Origin: CAVPGH01 sp046726955
GTDB taxonomy: Bacteria; Acidobacteriota; Vicinamibacteria; Fen-336
NCBI GenBank assembly: GCA_046726955.1
Contig: JBKPBQ010000547.1
Span: 1-6,720 of the forward strand
Length of the DNA stretch: 6,720 nt
Direction of reading: 5' to 3'
Shown here: piece after piece, positions 5,901-6,720 of the stretch
Numbering within the stretch: position 1 is the stretch's first letter
Layout of the letters: each line of letters opens with the position of its first letter
Translations under genes and position numbers: made by a program
The notes under the pieces: model-generated
Told to the model about the DNA's origin: nothing
Database searches by the model: none
The model's input: only the letters and a program-made list of their open reading frames with translations

Positions 5901-6720
5901 TCAGTGATCGGCGGCGGGCGTGTCGACGGGAGGTGGGGGCGGCGTTGCGCCCGCCGCGCCGGCGGCCGAGGCGGCCACCCGCGGCTCGGCGCTCCGCCCG
6001 CTCCGGAAGCGCATCGGGTCCGCGCAGACCGCGGAGCCGCCCACGCGGAAGAACTCCCGATTGACCCTTTCGATCAGGTCCGGGTCGGCGGAGACCACGT
6101 TCAGCTCGAGGTTTCTCTCGAGCGACACGCCGTCGAGGTTCGCGCTGCCGACTGAGACGTAGCTCTCCGTCAGCAGGACCTTGCCGTGGAGCCGGCCCTT
6201 GTTGCCGTAGGCGGCGCACGACGCGTCGCCCCGGAACGTCTTGACGACGACCTCCATGCCTTCGCCGCCGCACTCGTGCCGCCGGATGTCCTGGGCTTCC
6301 AGGACGAGGCGCTCCATCTCTCTGCGTCCCTTGTGTCCCCAGATCATCATGTGCTCGGGGCGCAGCGGGAAGAGGACGCCGACGCTCAGCTGGCACGCGC
6401 GCGCCCGATAGCGATCGAGGATCTCCGTCACGATCGGGTCGGAGGTGAAGAAGGGCGACGAGATCTCGAGATGGTCGACGGCGGTGTCGATCAGGTGCCG
6501 ATAGAACCGGGTGACACCCAGCGCCTCCGGATCGCGCACGAGGGGATTGTTCTGGAGGATCGTGACGGTGTGGGAGTACGCGGGGTCGGGGAGCGCGACC
6601 TCCGGGAAATAGGCGTCGAGCACGCGCCGGCATTCCTCGGCCGTCAGGCTGGGGCATCCGCCTCCAGGGAGCTCCGACCGGCACTGGCTGAAGTCGGCGA
6701 GGGGCGCCTTCGCGTAGGCC
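5901..6720 (-). CDS. Phospholipase D/cardiolipin synthase-like protein, C-terminal part
   Basis: The minus-strand frame ending at TGA (5903-5901) stays open to the right edge, giving 272 visible residues; the true start is outside the window. A GTG at 6623 is in frame, but the coding sequence continues above it (SQCRSELPGGGCPSLTAEECRRV), so it is not the likely start. The visible part holds the second PLD repeat: ISSPFFTSDPIVTEIL, then RLHGKVLLTESYVSVGSANL and ERNLELN, the usual order of the HKD motif, the GSxN motif and the conserved Glu. The third HKD residue is Glu (codon 6165-6167) instead of Asp; His (6186-6188) and Lys (6180-6182) are present. The first HKD motif would lie in the missing half. 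Seven cysteines in this fragment suggest disulphides and an exported location, an inference. The C-terminus is a low-complexity Ala/Pro tail with five prolines in a row. The family makes or cuts phosphodiester bonds in phospholipids or nucleic acids. Confidence 0.85.
   Translation of the reverse strand, partial: AYAKAPLADFSQCRSELPGGGCPSLTAEECRRVLDAYFPEVALPDPAYSHTVTILQNNPLVRDPEALGVTRFYRHLIDTAVDHLEISSPFFTSDPIVTEILDRYRARACQLSVGVLFPLRPEHMMIWGHKGRREMERLVLEAQDIRRHECGGEGMEVVVKTFRGDASCAAYGNKGRLHGKVLLTESYVSVGSANLDGVSLERNLELNVVSADPDLIERVNREFFRVGGSAVCADPMRFRSGRSAEPRVAASAAGAAGATPPPPPVDTPAADH

Noticed and set aside
5901..6623. PLD-like gene starting at the in-frame GTG 6623 as a complete 240-residue protein
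   Set aside because: The frame continues upstream to the window edge with protein-like sequence, and a typical PLD enzyme needs a first HKD repeat that would lie there.
5758..6684. Second minus-strand frame of 308 codons overlapping the PLD-like gene
   Set aside because: Its Arg/Pro/Gly-rich product has no motif, whereas the other frame gives the PLD block RLHGKVLLTESYVSVGSANL.

Overview
The window is GC-rich, densely coded bacterial chromosome. Its most diagnostic gene is an 836-residue duplicated MacB/FtsX-type permease with no ATPase gene beside it. That layout is typical of the orphan permeases that are abundant in Acidobacteriota and also occur in Gemmatimonadota and related soil lineages. 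I infer an acidobacterium-like or similar high-GC Gram-negative source. Nothing here is species-specific, and no mobile element, CRISPR array, tRNA or rRNA was seen.

Layout, left to right: (1) the last 24 codons of thioredoxin reductase (trxB), whose stop overlaps the TTG start of a family-4 type glycosyltransferase (72-1274); (2) a 155-bp gap (1275-1429) with several inverted repeats and a good match to a sigma-54 (-24/-12) promoter; (3) the large permease (1430-3940), followed after 7 bp by an exported metallo-beta-lactamase-fold hydrolase (3948-4703); (4) a 138-bp gap with a candidate -10 box, a 12-bp palindrome and a strong Shine-Dalgarno sequence; (5) a second, different exported metallo-beta-lactamase-fold hydrolase (4842-5852); (6) a 48-bp convergent gap with a 9-bp hairpin; (7) on the minus strand, the C-terminal 272 residues of a phospholipase D/cardiolipin synthase-like protein whose start lies beyond the right edge.

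The genes do not form an obvious pathway. The trxB-glycosyltransferase pair looks translationally coupled. The permease and the first hydrolase look co-transcribed, possibly under sigma-54 control. The permease, two secreted zinc hydrolases and the PLD-like protein share a cell-envelope theme, but a functional link is inference only. I see no convincing case for a wholly new system. The best leads are the sigma-54 promoter with upstream dyads, the orphan-permease/secreted-hydrolase operon, and the HKE variant of the PLD motif.
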